NCBI RefSeq assembly: GCF_016881405.1
Contig: NZ_WOFE01000003.1
Span: 62,001 to 126,000, forward strand
Direction: 5' to 3'
Origin: Deefgea chitinilytica
Lineage (GTDB): Bacteria; Pseudomonadota; Gammaproteobacteria; Burkholderiales; Chitinibacteraceae
Length of the DNA stretch: 64,000 bases
The position numbers and the translations under genes were made by a program. The notes beneath the pieces are model-generated. The model was not told the DNA's origin and did no database searches. It was given only the letters and a program-made list of their open reading frames with translations. This document shows, one piece after another, positions 17,162 through 25,939 of this stretch (its first letter is position 1; every line of letters begins with the position of its first letter).

Positions 17162-18106
17162 ATGAAACAATTGTTGACAATGTACGAGCAAGCCCAGAAC
17201 TTGACTCCTGCTGCATTTTTGGACGCGTGCACGGAACTGCTGCAGCAATTGTTACCATTTGATAAATCAATGATGATTTATGGCCTGCTGGATCCTCAGA
17301 CTTTTAAAGTCTCCGCCGTGCATCTAGATAGATTACCTCTTGAAAAATTGCAAAAGCGACTCGCAATTAAAGAGGTCGACCCTATTCTGACCCAAGCAAC
17401 ACATGAAAAAGAGCGTTCAGCCACTCTGGCAGTGGCCGAGCTTGCCCCAAATCATCCCCATTTGTATCGGCATGCGAATGAATTTGATCTGGCGCACATT
17501 CTCACCTTTTGCACCCATGCTTCAACTCGAACGAGTCAACAAGGCCTGATATCCTTGTATCGTGCAAATCCCGCACAGCCTTTTTCCAGCAATGAACTGA
17601 AACTGTGTGATTTCTTTTTACCTCACATTTTTGTGGCCTATCAGATTAATCTGCGTCTGCATCATGCAGAGTCCGCGCAAGGCTGTTTGACCTTAATTTC
17701 GGCTCTAGATGGGCGGCTATATTTTCTGGAGGAGAGTGTAGAAAAACTCTTGCAACAAGAATGGGAAGGCTGGATTCCACCACTGTTACCCGAAGATTTG
17801 TTGCAACTATTGCTTCAAGGAGAAAGCTATTATGGTAGATTTTTATTGGCTACTGCAAAATTAGATCAGGGCTTACTATTTATACGTCTAAGTCAACGCC
17901 TTTATCCTAGCTTGACCGAGGCCGAATTAAGGGCCGCCCGTTTGGTGGTGCAAGGGCTAAGTTACAAAGAAGCAGCCCGTACACTGAAAGTATCACCTTC
18001 AACCGTAAGCAATCAACTGCAAAGTGCTTATAAGAAGCTAGAGGTTGGAAGCAAAATCGAACTGGGCCAGAAACTACAACTGACCTTTGACGGCCATTTT
18101 TCTTAG
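17162..18106 (+). CDS. LuxR-family transcriptional regulator
   Basis: 314 residues. The C-terminal 60 residues are a LuxR-type HTH: LTEAELRAARLVVQGLSYKE then AARTLKVSPSTVSNQLQSAY and KKLEVGSK. The N-terminal 240 residues are an unassigned sensor region (LLPFDKSMMIYGLLD), possibly GAF/PAS-like. There is no adjacent autoinducer synthase. It precedes the sigma-factor operon by 78 bp on the same strand and might control it, but no operator is evident. Confidence 0.88.
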   Translation: MKQLLTMYEQAQNLTPAAFLDACTELLQQLLPFDKSMMIYGLLDPQTFKVSAVHLDRLPLEKLQKRLAIKEVDPILTQATHEKERSATLAVAELAPNHPHLYRHANEFDLAHILTFCTHASTRTSQQGLISLYRANPAQPFSSNELKLCDFFLPHIFVAYQINLRLHHAESAQGCLTLISALDGRLYFLEESVEKLLQQEWEGWIPPLLPEDLLQLLLQGESYYGRFLLATAKLDQGLLFIRLSQRLYPSLTEAELRAARLVVQGLSYKEAARTLKVSPSTVSNQLQSAYKKLEVGSKIELGQKLQLTFDGHFS

Positions 18107-18183
18107 GCTTGAAATGTCTATTGCACCCAGAGCAGTCCAAGTAACATTGACCTCTTTCTACCCCGCACAAGAACTGACCAACG

Positions 18184-18804
18184 ATGTTGCATGATAACGA
18201 TGCCAAGGTTTTGCTGGCGGCGATCCACCGCCGCGATGCGCAGGCGCTGGGCAAACTGGCCGCATGGCTTGAGCCGGGCTTGCTGCATTTGCTGCGCGGC
18301 AAGTTTTATCTGGCGCTACATCATGGCTGGTTGCACCCGCATGATTTGCTGGCTGGTTTGCAGGAAGGGCTGCTGGCGTTCTGGCAAGTCCCGGAGCGCG
18401 TGGCCAGCGTGAGTGAATTGCGTGGCTGGCTGTATCGCTGTGCGTGCAATTATCTAACTTCATTGCTACGCAAAAACCAGTCGTACCGTAATACGGTGAG
18501 CGATGAGGAGCTGGATGATGCTGCCAACGCGAACCAAGACGGGCCCAGCGACGATGAAGCGGATGAAACCACCCCGCTGCAATGCCTGATAAATAGTGAA
18601 AACCGCAGGGCGATTGCCGATTGCCTGTCGCAATTGCCCAGCGAGCTGGAGCAGACGGTCTTGCATGGCTGGGTGGGCGGGATGAGTGGTAAAGAAATTG
18701 CCGCTACGCTGGAGATACCCGAAGGCACTGTGAAATCACGCTTTAATCGTGCACGCCAGGCTTTGCAACAATGCCTGCGCGGCAAAGGAATTAGCCGACC
18801 ATGA
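18184..18804 (+). CDS. ECF-type RNA polymerase sigma factor
   Basis: 206 residues. Region 2-like helices lie around LRGWLYRCACNYLTSLLRKN. Region 4 is clear: LPSELEQTVLHGWVGGMSGK then EIAATLEIPEGTVKSRFNRA. The linker is acidic (DGPSDDEADE). It overlaps the next gene by 4 bp (ATGA), and that gene encodes a single-membrane-span protein of anti-sigma type, so the pair is a regulated sigma/anti-sigma unit. Promoter targets cannot be told from the sequence. Confidence 0.9.
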   Translation: MLHDNDAKVLLAAIHRRDAQALGKLAAWLEPGLLHLLRGKFYLALHHGWLHPHDLLAGLQEGLLAFWQVPERVASVSELRGWLYRCACNYLTSLLRKNQSYRNTVSDEELDDAANANQDGPSDDEADETTPLQCLINSENRRAIADCLSQLPSELEQTVLHGWVGGMSGKEIAATLEIPEGTVKSRFNRARQALQQCLRGKGISRP

Positions 18805-19406
18805 CGCCACGCGAAGAATTTGAAGCCCTGCTGTTTGACGCAGGCAACCATCGCCTTGAGGCGGCAGAGCAAGCCCGGTTGGCCAATTTGCTGGCGGATC
18901 ATCCCGAATGGCAGCAGGAGCTGACTCAATTGCAGGCTTTGCAAGAGGGCTTGCGCGAGGCGCTCCCGCCGCTGGATTTGCCCGCCGACCGATGGGAGCG
19001 TTTTGTTGCGCAGTTGCAGCCCGAGCCGCGCCGAGAAAACCCTGCGCCGTCTCGCTGGAAATCTCGCTGGAAAATGTGGTGGGCCGCGTTGAATCGGCCT
19101 TGGGCAGTGATGGCGGCGCTGGTGATTGTGGTTGCGCAAGGCATTCTATTGCACCCGATGGGTATGCAACCAGAGGCACCGCAATACAGGGGCGGAGAGC
19201 AGATACCCGGTAAGGCTGCTTGGCTGGTGAGTTTTTCACCTGATGTTACCGAAGCGCAACTGCGCGATTTGCTGTTGCGAGCGCGCATGGAAATCGTCAG
19301 TGGCCCGAATGCTGCCGGGCAATATGGACTGGCTGCTTTGGCCGATGCGGATGTCGATTTGCTGAAAAGCAGCGCACTGGTGCAGGAATTGATACCGGCG
19401 CAGTAA
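18801..19406 (+). CDS. Putative anti-sigma factor (single membrane span)
   Basis: 201 residues. The N-terminal cytoplasmic part has an anti-sigma-like helical segment (EEFEALLFDAGNHRLEAAEQ). A membrane helix follows (residues about 97-112, WAVMAALVIVVAQGILL) and then an exported domain of about 85 residues with FSPDVTEAQLRDLLLRAR. Translational coupling to the sigma gene supports the role. A decayed copy of its C-terminal domain is found at 20486-20660, so the locus has been partly duplicated. Confidence 0.82.
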   Translation: MTPREEFEALLFDAGNHRLEAAEQARLANLLADHPEWQQELTQLQALQEGLREALPPLDLPADRWERFVAQLQPEPRRENPAPSRWKSRWKMWWAALNRPWAVMAALVIVVAQGILLHPMGMQPEAPQYRGGEQIPGKAAWLVSFSPDVTEAQLRDLLLRARMEIVSGPNAAGQYGLAALADADVDLLKSSALVQELIPAQ

Positions 19407-19526
19407 TTGCTGCACCGGCTGTGTTGCCACAGCCGAACCTTTTTGGGGTGTGATGCGATGTAGGGCTAAACCGATGCAGTCTTGCAAGGCTGCATCGCCT
19501 TATTGCACTACTCAAAGGATCACCCA

Positions 19527-20006
19527 ATGCTTCTTGATGCCGAAACGTCGCTGGATGATTGGCCAGTATTTTCAGGCCGGTATTTGCTGCGTGCCGCGCA
19601 GGTATTTGCCTGTATGGCGCAGGCCGAACGTGTATCGCTGACGCATGTTCGCCAAGCCTTGCCGTTTTTTTCAGCCACCCGCAGCAGCCTTGGGCGGCGC
19701 CTTCGCCATCTGTTTCCCGATTACGATCCGTGGGAAGAAAGGGCTAGCGGGCTGGATTCACTGCTGCGTGCTGCAGCCCGCCTCACTCCCGTTCCGCGCG
19801 ATGAAGCCGTAAGGGCATTGTCCCGCCGTTCCTGCATGCAAAAAGCGGCCTCATTGATCTCGGCAGATACGGTGCTACAGCGTGAATTGCATTTGCGAGC
19901 CGTTTGGAGCGCAGTCGCTGAGCAGGTCAATGCGCGGCTGGCTGAGCTGGATTCGCAGCAGGAAGGCCAAGCACTGAAAAGCAAGAAACGACGTTGTGTC
20001 GATTAA
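19527..20006 (+). CDS. Unknown protein of the sigma-factor operon
   Basis: 159 residues from the ATG at 19527, chosen because AAAGGA at 19514-19519 lies 7 nt upstream. Rich in Arg, Ala and Leu, probably all helical (YLLRAAQVFACMAQAERVSL), ending in a basic tail (KSKKRRCVD). No signal peptide or membrane segment. No family recognised. It lies 120 bp after the anti-sigma gene and overlaps nothing; the following gene starts 28 bp later, so a common transcript is likely. Confidence 0.7.
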   Translation: MLLDAETSLDDWPVFSGRYLLRAAQVFACMAQAERVSLTHVRQALPFFSATRSSLGRRLRHLFPDYDPWEERASGLDSLLRAAARLTPVPRDEAVRALSRRSCMQKAASLISADTVLQRELHLRAVWSAVAEQVNARLAELDSQQEGQALKSKKRRCVD

Positions 20007-20034
20007 TGCACTCCACTCTTTGCAGGAGAAAAAC

Positions 20035-20391
20035 ATGATCACCCCGAAGCATCAGCATTTATACGAGGTCAATATTGATGGCGAATTGTTTATTTGCCTG
20101 TACGAAGAAGGGATTGAGGGCAAGTCGGTTCCACGTTTTGTGTTTGATCTTGACGCGAAGCATGGCCGGTTTGAGGTGCTGGATTTCATGACCAATGCCG
20201 AGGACATCGTCAGAGAGTTAGGGCACGCCTTTGACTATTACGATAAGCCATTTCAAGCGGTCGTTTTTATTCGAATTTTGGAAAAATACCTGCGCGGCAA
20301 AGACATGACTGTCGCCGAGTACCGCACGAAAATTCACGGCATTATCAACCGGTTTTTCGGGGTAGCGAATTTTGCCAAAGAGCAGGAATAA
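20035..20391 (+). CDS. Unknown small acidic protein of the sigma-factor operon
   Basis: 118 residues from the ATG at 20035, preceded by AGGAG at the right distance. The sequence starts MITPKHQHLYEVNIDGELFI and contains VPRFVFDLDAKHGRFEVLDF. There is no membrane segment. No family recognised. It is the last intact gene before a decayed anti-sigma fragment and a strong terminator, so it is probably in the same transcription unit as the sigma factor. Confidence 0.72.
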   Translation: MITPKHQHLYEVNIDGELFICLYEEGIEGKSVPRFVFDLDAKHGRFEVLDFMTNAEDIVRELGHAFDYYDKPFQAVVFIRILEKYLRGKDMTVAEYRTKIHGIINRFFGVANFAKEQE

Positions 20392-20485
20392 CAGTATTTA
20401 AGCAGTGAGTGAACAAGTGACTGAACAGGCAAAACAGTCGTTTTGAAAAACACCTGCGTAGCTTGGTCGATTAAAACGTGAATAG

Positions 20486-20705
20486 CTGGCGGCGCGAGAG
20501 TGCTCTGAGCAGGAAATCCGCGATTTGCTGCAACGCGCAGGTATGGCTATTGTAAACGCCCCCGAGACGCAGAGCCGATATGCTTTAGCGCCACATAGTA
20601 AGAGCGTCAAAGAGCTGCTGAAAACTAGAGGCATTCAAGCCGTAATTGGCAGGCATAAATACCAAAGCCCTTGGTTCGCAGCGCCAAGGGCTTTGTTTTT
20701 GTAGA
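20486..20705 (+). pseudogene. Decayed copy of the anti-sigma C-terminal domain
   Basis: The open frame reads LAARECSEQEIRDLLQRAGM then AIVNAPETQSRYALAPHSKS and VKELLKTRGIQAVIG. This aligns with the C-terminus of the anti-sigma protein at 18801-19406 (EAQLRDLLLRARMEIVSGP and later DVDLLKSSALVQELI). There is no start codon or N-terminal part and a stop precedes it, so it is a duplication remnant. Its 3' end runs into the terminator. Confidence 0.75.
20663..20700 (+). terminator. Rho-independent terminator
   Basis: A perfect 12 bp stem, CAAAGCCCTTGG / CCAAGGGCTTTG, with a 9 nt loop and a following TTTTT (20696-20700). It ends the rightward sigma-factor operon just before the convergent EamA gene. 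Confidence 0.9.
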
Positions 20706-20710
20706 TTTAT

Positions 20711-21592
20711 TCAAGACTGCGCAACGCCGCGCCGCGAGAAATACAATTGTGGCGCATTGGATGCCAGCATCAACATCATTCCCACTGCCGTAAGTAAACT
20801 GAATACGCCGGCTCCAAACCATGCATGCGAACATGCTGCAACCAGCAACTCCATCGACAACAACATGGATGCTTGCAGTGTTGTAACGCGTTTCATGCCG
20901 TACTGATAAGCGAGATTACCCAGCAGCATGCCAAGCACCAAGACTCCCAATAGAAGCCACGCTTGTATATTCTGCAAACCGCTACTGTGAAGCCCATTGG
21001 TATTGAAAGCGACCAAACTGGCAACGATAAGGCAGCCTAGCCACTCGGATAACATCAAATGCGCGGCTGGAACATCTTTACAGTGTCGCGTTAAAACATT
21101 AGTTGTCGCAAAAGCCAAGCCAGCCAACAAGCCCGCTAAATCTGCCGGAGCAACCATTTGAGCTTGGGTGGTGTGCGTACTGCTGAGCACCAGACAAGCC
21201 CCCAATCCCAGCAGCACCAAACGAATGGCTGCGCCGATAGAAATTGATTCACCAAGAAAACGCTGAGCCAGTAATGCACTCCAGAGTGGGTTCAAATAAA
21301 ACAGTAACATCACTCGCAATACATCGCCCTCAACCAGACCGACGACGAGCGCCACATTGGCGACCCCAGTACTTACCGCGATAGCGTATAAACGCGGTTG
21401 TTTTGCCAATGTTGCCAAGCCGCGCCACTGCTGGCCTGATAGCAACACCGCAATAATCGCCAAGCTGTAAACCACGACCTGCGCCAAGGCAGGGCTAAAC
21501 GCCAAAACTTCAAGCTGTTGGTAAGGCAACCAAACTAAGCCCCAGATGGTGGCATTACTCAACAAAGCTAAACTTGCGTGGTGCGATTTCAT
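20711..21592 (-). CDS. EamA/DMT-family inner membrane transporter
   Basis: 293 residues with about ten hydrophobic helices in two repeated halves (LALLSNATIWGLVWLPYQQL at the start; a second EamA unit with LLAGLAFATTNVLTR and LGVLVLGMLLGNLAYQYG). This is the layout of drug/metabolite exporters such as YdcZ/RhaT-like proteins; the substrate is unknown. It is a single gene with its own promoter region to the right (21593-21740). Confidence 0.88.
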   Translation of the reverse strand: MKSHHASLALLSNATIWGLVWLPYQQLEVLAFSPALAQVVVYSLAIIAVLLSGQQWRGLATLAKQPRLYAIAVSTGVANVALVVGLVEGDVLRVMLLFYLNPLWSALLAQRFLGESISIGAAIRLVLLGLGACLVLSSTHTTQAQMVAPADLAGLLAGLAFATTNVLTRHCKDVPAAHLMLSEWLGCLIVASLVAFNTNGLHSSGLQNIQAWLLLGVLVLGMLLGNLAYQYGMKRVTTLQASMLLSMELLVAACSHAWFGAGVFSLLTAVGMMLMLASNAPQLYFSRRGVAQS

Positions 21593-21747
21593 GGTAACTC
21601 CACATTGGTGTATTACCGTGACATCGCATCAGCTAGTATTCAGGTTCAAATAAGTTTTAGGTTTTTGGAATAGGTGACCTATGACATCAAATCTAGGCGT
21701 GCAGCTCAATGCAAGCCAAGCCATATAGGTAAAACCGTAAAAGAATA

Positions 21748-21782
21748 AAGGCCGCTACCTGATGGATTGCGGCCTTCATTTT
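21748..21782. terminator. Terminator-like hairpin within a 344 bp intergenic region
   Basis: Stem AAGGCCGC / GCGGCCTT at 21748-21755 and 21769-21776 with a 13 nt loop, followed by CATTTTT. The hairpin and the next 30 bp resemble 30940-31010, pointing to a repeated terminator block. The remainder of 21593-21936 shows no gene. Confidence 0.75.
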
Positions 21783-21936
21783 TACAGCTTCAGCATCGAC
21801 ACATCGGCTGTAAGCATCCAGCCGCCCCACGTTGAATAGCGTTATCGTTCCTTGAGATGATCGTGTCCACGATAAACTTAGGTGGACACATGGACGCTAT
21901 ACCCTCACTTCAATTTGCCAAGTTGTTACTGAACTT

Positions 21937-22713
21937 GTGGATGCTGGCCGGATAGATATGGATTCACAGATGTTTACCTACAGTCAGCTTTATCGTTACG
22001 ATTGGCGGCTTGCCGGAAAAGCGCCAGTGGCTCGTCCTAGTGTCGTTGACACACTAAAAAATATGGGTCATTTCCCTAAAAAAGAGGAGTGGATTACGGG
22101 ACGAAAGGGGGCATTCGAGAGTTTCGCCTCCAACTTAGATGCCGGGTATTTGGTAGTAGGCGAACTGTCGCAATTCAAGGTATGGGATTGGTCAGTGCCA
22201 ACTGAGTATCGCTTTTCCATGGCATGTCATCCTGACTGGCCGCACACAAATGAATTGAGAGGCGCATTCGATTTTTTTCCATATGAATCAATTTGGAATG
22301 CAAGTGAATACTTTGATCTTTATGGCGTGAGCAAATACCCTGCACTGGTCGTTTATGGTCGTTCACTGCAAGTGGCTATCGGAGGTACAGAATGGTTGGC
22401 GTTCAATCCTGCAATTGCGCTGAGCCTTGGTTGGTCGCTGTCTGAAGATGGTTTATTTCGATGGATTAATTCAGCAGGTAAAACCATGGTGGAAAGCATC
22501 TGGTGGCAGGATGGCCCGATGGATCGTCAGCCGCCAAAAAATAACGAGCTAACAGGAGAGGGTTGGTTGGTGGTTGTTTCGCAGGAGGCTCAATTATCCA
22601 TTCTTCATCATTGCTCGCCGATAGTTTTCATGCGTGCGGTTAAGCGCTGCTTTAACGATAATAATGAAAGCTTCAATGACTTTTCCATTGATACATTGGC
22701 ATGGACGAACTGA
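21937..22713 (+). CDS. Hypothetical protein (about 250 aa)
   Basis: The frame opens upstream of 21937 without a clear start. GTG at 21937, ATG at 21958 and ATG at 21970 are all possible; the last has GGAT 6 nt upstream. The protein is Trp-rich (WRLAGKAPV, IWNASEYFDLYG, AIALSLGWSLSEDGLFRW, ESIWWQDGP), soluble and without a signal peptide. No family recognised. Another frame at 21891 (MDAIPSLQFAK) ends within the same stretch, which may mean the 5' end was rearranged. Confidence 0.65.
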   Translation: MDAGRIDMDSQMFTYSQLYRYDWRLAGKAPVARPSVVDTLKNMGHFPKKEEWITGRKGAFESFASNLDAGYLVVGELSQFKVWDWSVPTEYRFSMACHPDWPHTNELRGAFDFFPYESIWNASEYFDLYGVSKYPALVVYGRSLQVAIGGTEWLAFNPAIALSLGWSLSEDGLFRWINSAGKTMVESIWWQDGPMDRQPPKNNELTGEGWLVVVSQEAQLSILHHCSPIVFMRAVKRCFNDNNESFNDFSIDTLAWTN

Positions 22714-22890
22714 TCTGGGAGTATCTCGAGCTGCTTACAAACCTTGCTTTGCAACTTGCAGTTGAGAAAATTATGCTTGCCAGAGTCCGTTATGGCCGAT
22801 AAGCTGAACTGCAGCGCATAATTCCTAAACACAGGTTTGCGGTCACTCGATTTCGATGGAAATTATTATCGATATTCCCACAAAATTGAT

Positions 22891-22912
22891 ACGGCGCACT
22901 TTTGTGCGCCGT
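22891..22912. terminator. GC-rich hairpin downstream of the HD gene
   Basis: Perfect stem ACGGCGCAC / GTGCGCCGT with a TTTT loop. It lies 28 bp past the stop of the leftward HD gene. There is no long T tract on either strand, so termination is plausible but not certain. Confidence 0.6.
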
Positions 22913-22940
22913 TGATGGTGTCAGATCTCAGATATCTTCT

Positions 22941-23933
22941 TTAGCCATGCAATGCACCGAATACTTCAATATCGGCGTTGGCTACTGTCGTCAAATTGAA
23001 GCGCTTTGGCCTGTATCGTTTGTGGTCTTGATCGGCGCTCAATTGATCGGCCATTCGCACTGCATGTACCAAGGGCAGAACAGGCTGAGCATTAAATCGG
23101 GTGCTAGGCGTTAAATTGCACCAAATATGCCGCAGAACCAAAGTTAGTTCAGGCGCATGTTGATCCAGCCAAATTAGTGCGGGTCCACATAATTCCAGCG
23201 TGAGGTGTTCATGTGCGACGAGGCAGCCGAGGTCTGTGGGCTCACCTTCGGCACTTAATGTCCAAGCCTTACCCAGATCATGCAATAGTCCAGCTACCAT
23301 GGCGACTTCACGCTCTTGATCATTCAACGATGGCAAGACAGCCAGGGTTGCCATCATTTCGAGCGAATGAGCCAATAATCCCCCAGCATAGGCATGATGA
23401 TGCCGATAGTTGGCGGGTACAGAGAGAAAGCCGACGGCGACATGCGATTGCTCCAAGACCATACTGACAAAACGTTTTAAGCAATCACTTTTGAGTGTTC
23501 GCACTTGATGAACTAATCGATCGAGTAATTCAGTGCGAGGACAATGGCTGCGTGGCAAAGTAGAGAGAATCGGTAATCTCGCCAAAATAGGCTGAATGCG
23601 AACTTCAAGCACTGGCTGAAGCCACACTACTCGCCCCGTAAAGTAACCGGCATCTTGCTGCGCTACTTTGGCCTCAAGCTGAACTAGGCCGCCATGACGA
23701 ATTCCCCACGGCAAGGCTGCTGGCGAGTCATTGGCGCTGAACGAGCTTAATTCGCTGGGACGATATTCAACGACCAAGGTGCCAGTGCAATCAGAAAGCC
23801 TGATTTGCCACCACGGCTGGCCGTAGTTATCTAAATGAGCCAATAAACCTGTGAGTCGGTAATAGCCTTTGATTCGATGCAGGCCATACAGTTTGCCTAA
23901 TTCGGCTTGTTCAAGGATTGAAGTAGGGGTCAT
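22941..23933 (-). CDS. OB-fold/HD-domain protein (YhaM/TraI_2-like) of the integrase island
   Basis: 330 residues. The N-terminal 120 residues look like an OB nucleic-acid-binding fold (YYRLTGLLAHLDNYGQPWWQ). An HD metal-phosphohydrolase domain follows: RHHHAYAGGLLAHSLEM and MVAGLLHDLGKAW carry the His and HD metal ligands, with a later VAHEHLTLEL. This layout is known from the 3'-5' exoribonuclease YhaM and from HD proteins next to integrases in integrative elements. Ribosome-binding sequence AAGGAG overlaps the end of the upstream small ORF. It is probably in one operon with that ORF and the integrase. Confidence 0.82.
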   Translation of the reverse strand: MTPTSILEQAELGKLYGLHRIKGYYRLTGLLAHLDNYGQPWWQIRLSDCTGTLVVEYRPSELSSFSANDSPAALPWGIRHGGLVQLEAKVAQQDAGYFTGRVVWLQPVLEVRIQPILARLPILSTLPRSHCPRTELLDRLVHQVRTLKSDCLKRFVSMVLEQSHVAVGFLSVPANYRHHHAYAGGLLAHSLEMMATLAVLPSLNDQEREVAMVAGLLHDLGKAWTLSAEGEPTDLGCLVAHEHLTLELCGPALIWLDQHAPELTLVLRHIWCNLTPSTRFNAQPVLPLVHAVRMADQLSADQDHKRYRPKRFNLTTVANADIEVFGALHG

Positions 23934-23937
23934 GACT

Positions 23938-24069
23938 TTACTCCTTTACTGCTGTCGGGTGATTTGATGGCAATACCAAGCGCTGTACGACACTGATGGT
24001 GTGCGCTGCGGCATAATCAGGGCGTAATTTGGGCAAGCCTGATTCGGCAAAATAGATGTGCTCGCTCAT
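23938..24069 (-). CDS. Small 43-residue ORF between integrase and HD gene
   Basis: Reads MSEHIYFAESGLPKLRPDYA, AAHTISVVQRLVLP, SNHPTAVKE. Its ATG overlaps the integrase stop (ATGA) and its stop lies 4 nt before the HD start, which uses the AAGGAG inside this ORF's end. The tight coupling on both sides argues it is translated. No family recognised. Confidence 0.68.
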   Translation of the reverse strand: MSEHIYFAESGLPKLRPDYAAAHTISVVQRLVLPSNHPTAVKE

Positions 24070-25319
24070 GCTTGCACCTCCTGCTTGATTGCGTCGATAA
24101 CTTGGCTTGGTAAACTGGATTGACCTTGCAGCAGCAAACGCTCAAAAGCCGATCCATCGCGACGGGTCAGATTAGGCACATAGCGCGAATACACTTTGAA
24201 CAGCATTTCGGTGTTGGCATGCCCCATCTGGCGTGCAATCCATTCCGGCGCTTCACCGGCCGCTAGCCAGAGCGTTGCAGCGGTGTGCCGAGATTGATAG
24301 GGACGACGTTTCTCTAGCCCAAGATGAGCGAGGAGGGGATACCAAACTCGCTTGGTGATGTTGTTGTGATCAATCGGTAAGCCCTGCAAATTACAGAATA
24401 CGTATTCCGACATAGTCCCTGTGGCCCGATATTGATTCTCTAACGCATCTAAGACCGGACCACACATTGCGATATCACGCTGAGACGAATCGGTTTTGGT
24501 GTAATCCTCTTCGCCAGCCACAATCGTTTCGCGCACCATAATTACGCGCCGCTCGAAATCGACGTATTTCCACTTCAAGCCATCAATCTCACCCGTACGC
24601 ATTCCGCTAAAAAAACGCACAGTGTAGTAGTTCTTAAAATCAGGACGAACTGAATCGATAATTTGACGCACTTCAGCGAGCGTAAAAGGCTGCACATCAG
24701 AGCGCGGCACCTTGAGCGGTTTGATCCGCACAAAAGGCGTGGTAAAGTCATAACGGTCGGCGGCTTCCTCAAAAATCCGACGTAACGGATCCATGATCTT
24801 GTTAATACGATTTGCAGATAGAGTTACATTGCCATTCCGGCCGGCTACTTTGGCGAGTGAAGACCGGAATTTAAGCAAATCAGCGCGAGTGATGTTGCCG
24901 ACCCCAACTGTTCCAAATGCTGGCAAATAGTACTTATCAATCATGCCGCGAATATTCACTTGATGTGATCGCCGCCAGGTGATTTGGCTTTCAACTAACC
25001 ACTCCTCAATAAAGGCGCTAAAGAGTGGACCTTTTTGCTCCGCACCATCCTCTGTGGTCGTGTTTAGCGCAGCTCCAACCGGTTTAATTGGTGATGTGCT
25101 AAAGATCGGATTCTCGGCACTTTTTGACTCTGGAAAAAAGCGGGCATAGTCAAAGCGGCCCAACTTAATTTCAGATTCAATTTGCTGCAGCATTTTTTCT
25201 AGCTTTCTGCGGTTTGTTGCATTGTCACGCAGATTTGTTTGCTCCCTGCATCGCTTCCCCTCCCAGCGAAAATCTATAAATAACAGCCCGGTTTCTTTCC
25301 TTGCTCGAATGGCTCCCAT
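24066..25319 (-). CDS. Phage/island integrase (tyrosine recombinase)
   Basis: 417 residues. An N-terminal arm-binding region (MGAIRARKETGLLFIDFRWE, the DUF3596 type), a core-binding SAM-like part (WRRSHQVNIRGMIDKYYLPA) and the catalytic domain are all present. Catalytic residues: Arg in FFSGMRTGEIDGL, a Lys after the YTKTDSSQRD loop, the HxxR box in the variant form YQSRHTAATLWL, and the His and Tyr in QMGHANTEMLFKVYSRY. It should integrate and excise the surrounding island. The attachment site is not evident in the window. It sits in a run xis-int-sORF-HD on one strand. Confidence 0.93.
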   Translation of the reverse strand: MGAIRARKETGLLFIDFRWEGKRCREQTNLRDNATNRRKLEKMLQQIESEIKLGRFDYARFFPESKSAENPIFSTSPIKPVGAALNTTTEDGAEQKGPLFSAFIEEWLVESQITWRRSHQVNIRGMIDKYYLPAFGTVGVGNITRADLLKFRSSLAKVAGRNGNVTLSANRINKIMDPLRRIFEEAADRYDFTTPFVRIKPLKVPRSDVQPFTLAEVRQIIDSVRPDFKNYYTVRFFSGMRTGEIDGLKWKYVDFERRVIMVRETIVAGEEDYTKTDSSQRDIAMCGPVLDALENQYRATGTMSEYVFCNLQGLPIDHNNITKRVWYPLLAHLGLEKRRPYQSRHTAATLWLAAGEAPEWIARQMGHANTEMLFKVYSRYVPNLTRRDGSAFERLLLQGQSSLPSQVIDAIKQEVQA

Positions 25320-25331
25320 TTTTGGTACCCC

Positions 25332-25547
25332 TCAACTTGCCAGAGGCATTGCAATGGTGTCTTCTTGTTTGGTCAGCATGTCATTTTCAATGGTCTCCCA
25401 AATGAACAGGAATTTGCGACGACCGAATGGTTTGATGTAGTGACGGCCCTCAATAAGGCAGTTATCAACCAATTGATTGCGAATAGTGCGCGCATCGTAA
25501 TGAATACGTGCAGCAAGTTCTTCAGTGGTGAGGTAAGTGGTACTCAT
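25332..25547 (-). CDS. Excisionase-like DNA-binding protein, copy 1
   Basis: 71 residues from the ATG at 25547, with AAGGAG 7 nt upstream. A longer frame exists but lacks such a site. Starts MSTTYLTTEELAARIHYDAR and continues TIRNQLVDNCLIEGRHYI, a winged-helix/MerR-like fold of AlpA/Xis type. It lies 12 bp before the integrase start, as excisionases usually do. A close paralogue lies at 25985-26134. Confidence 0.85.
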   Translation of the reverse strand: MSTTYLTTEELAARIHYDARTIRNQLVDNCLIEGRHYIKPFGRRKFLFIWETIENDMLTKQEDTIAMPLAS

Positions 25548-25613
25548 GACTAAACTCCTTCGTGATAAACTCAAATAAAGAGGTCTGGACAAAATAAAGT
25601 TCATCTCTAGTAA

Positions 25614-25638
25614 ATTATGTCGTCCTGAGCAACATAAT
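25614..25638. promoter_or_regulatory. Candidate operator between xis copy 1 and cro copy 1
   Basis: Inverted repeat ATTATGT-N11-ACATAAT within the 158 bp divergent gap. Further TATGTCG-like half-sites lie nearby at 25667-25675. It is a plausible binding site of the divergent Cro-like protein. Confidence 0.5.
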
Positions 25639-25705
25639 ACGCCACAAAACGTCGTCGTCAAGCAAAATATGTCGTTTAGGGTGAAATTATTTAGGATTAA
25701 ACAAC

Positions 25706-25939
25706 ATGATTCGTTGTCACCTATCCCGGTTAATGGGAGAAAAGAAAGTTCGAGTTGCTGATGTGGCCCGCGCAACAGGCCTGCATAGAGGGACTATCAC
25801 TCTGCTGTATGAAGAAACGGCTGTGCGAATTGAGCTGGATGCAATGAATAGGTTGTGTGCCTATTTTGGGTGTCGAGTTGAAGACATCTTTGAGTACATC
25901 CCTGACGCAGGCCCAGACGATGAAAAGACTGAACGATGA
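25706..25939 (+). CDS. Small XRE (Cro/CI-like) regulator, copy 1
   Basis: 77 residues: MIRCHLSRLMGEKKVRVADV then ARATGLHRGTITLLYEETAV and LDAMNRLCAYFGCRVEDIF, a compact HTH of the Cro/CI type (YozG-like). Divergent from excisionase copy 1, so together they form a lysogeny-style switch. Its 3' half overlaps the antisense read-through tail of excisionase copy 2. Its relative is at 26262-26501. Confidence 0.85.
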   Translation: MIRCHLSRLMGEKKVRVADVARATGLHRGTITLLYEETAVRIELDAMNRLCAYFGCRVEDIFEYIPDAGPDDEKTER

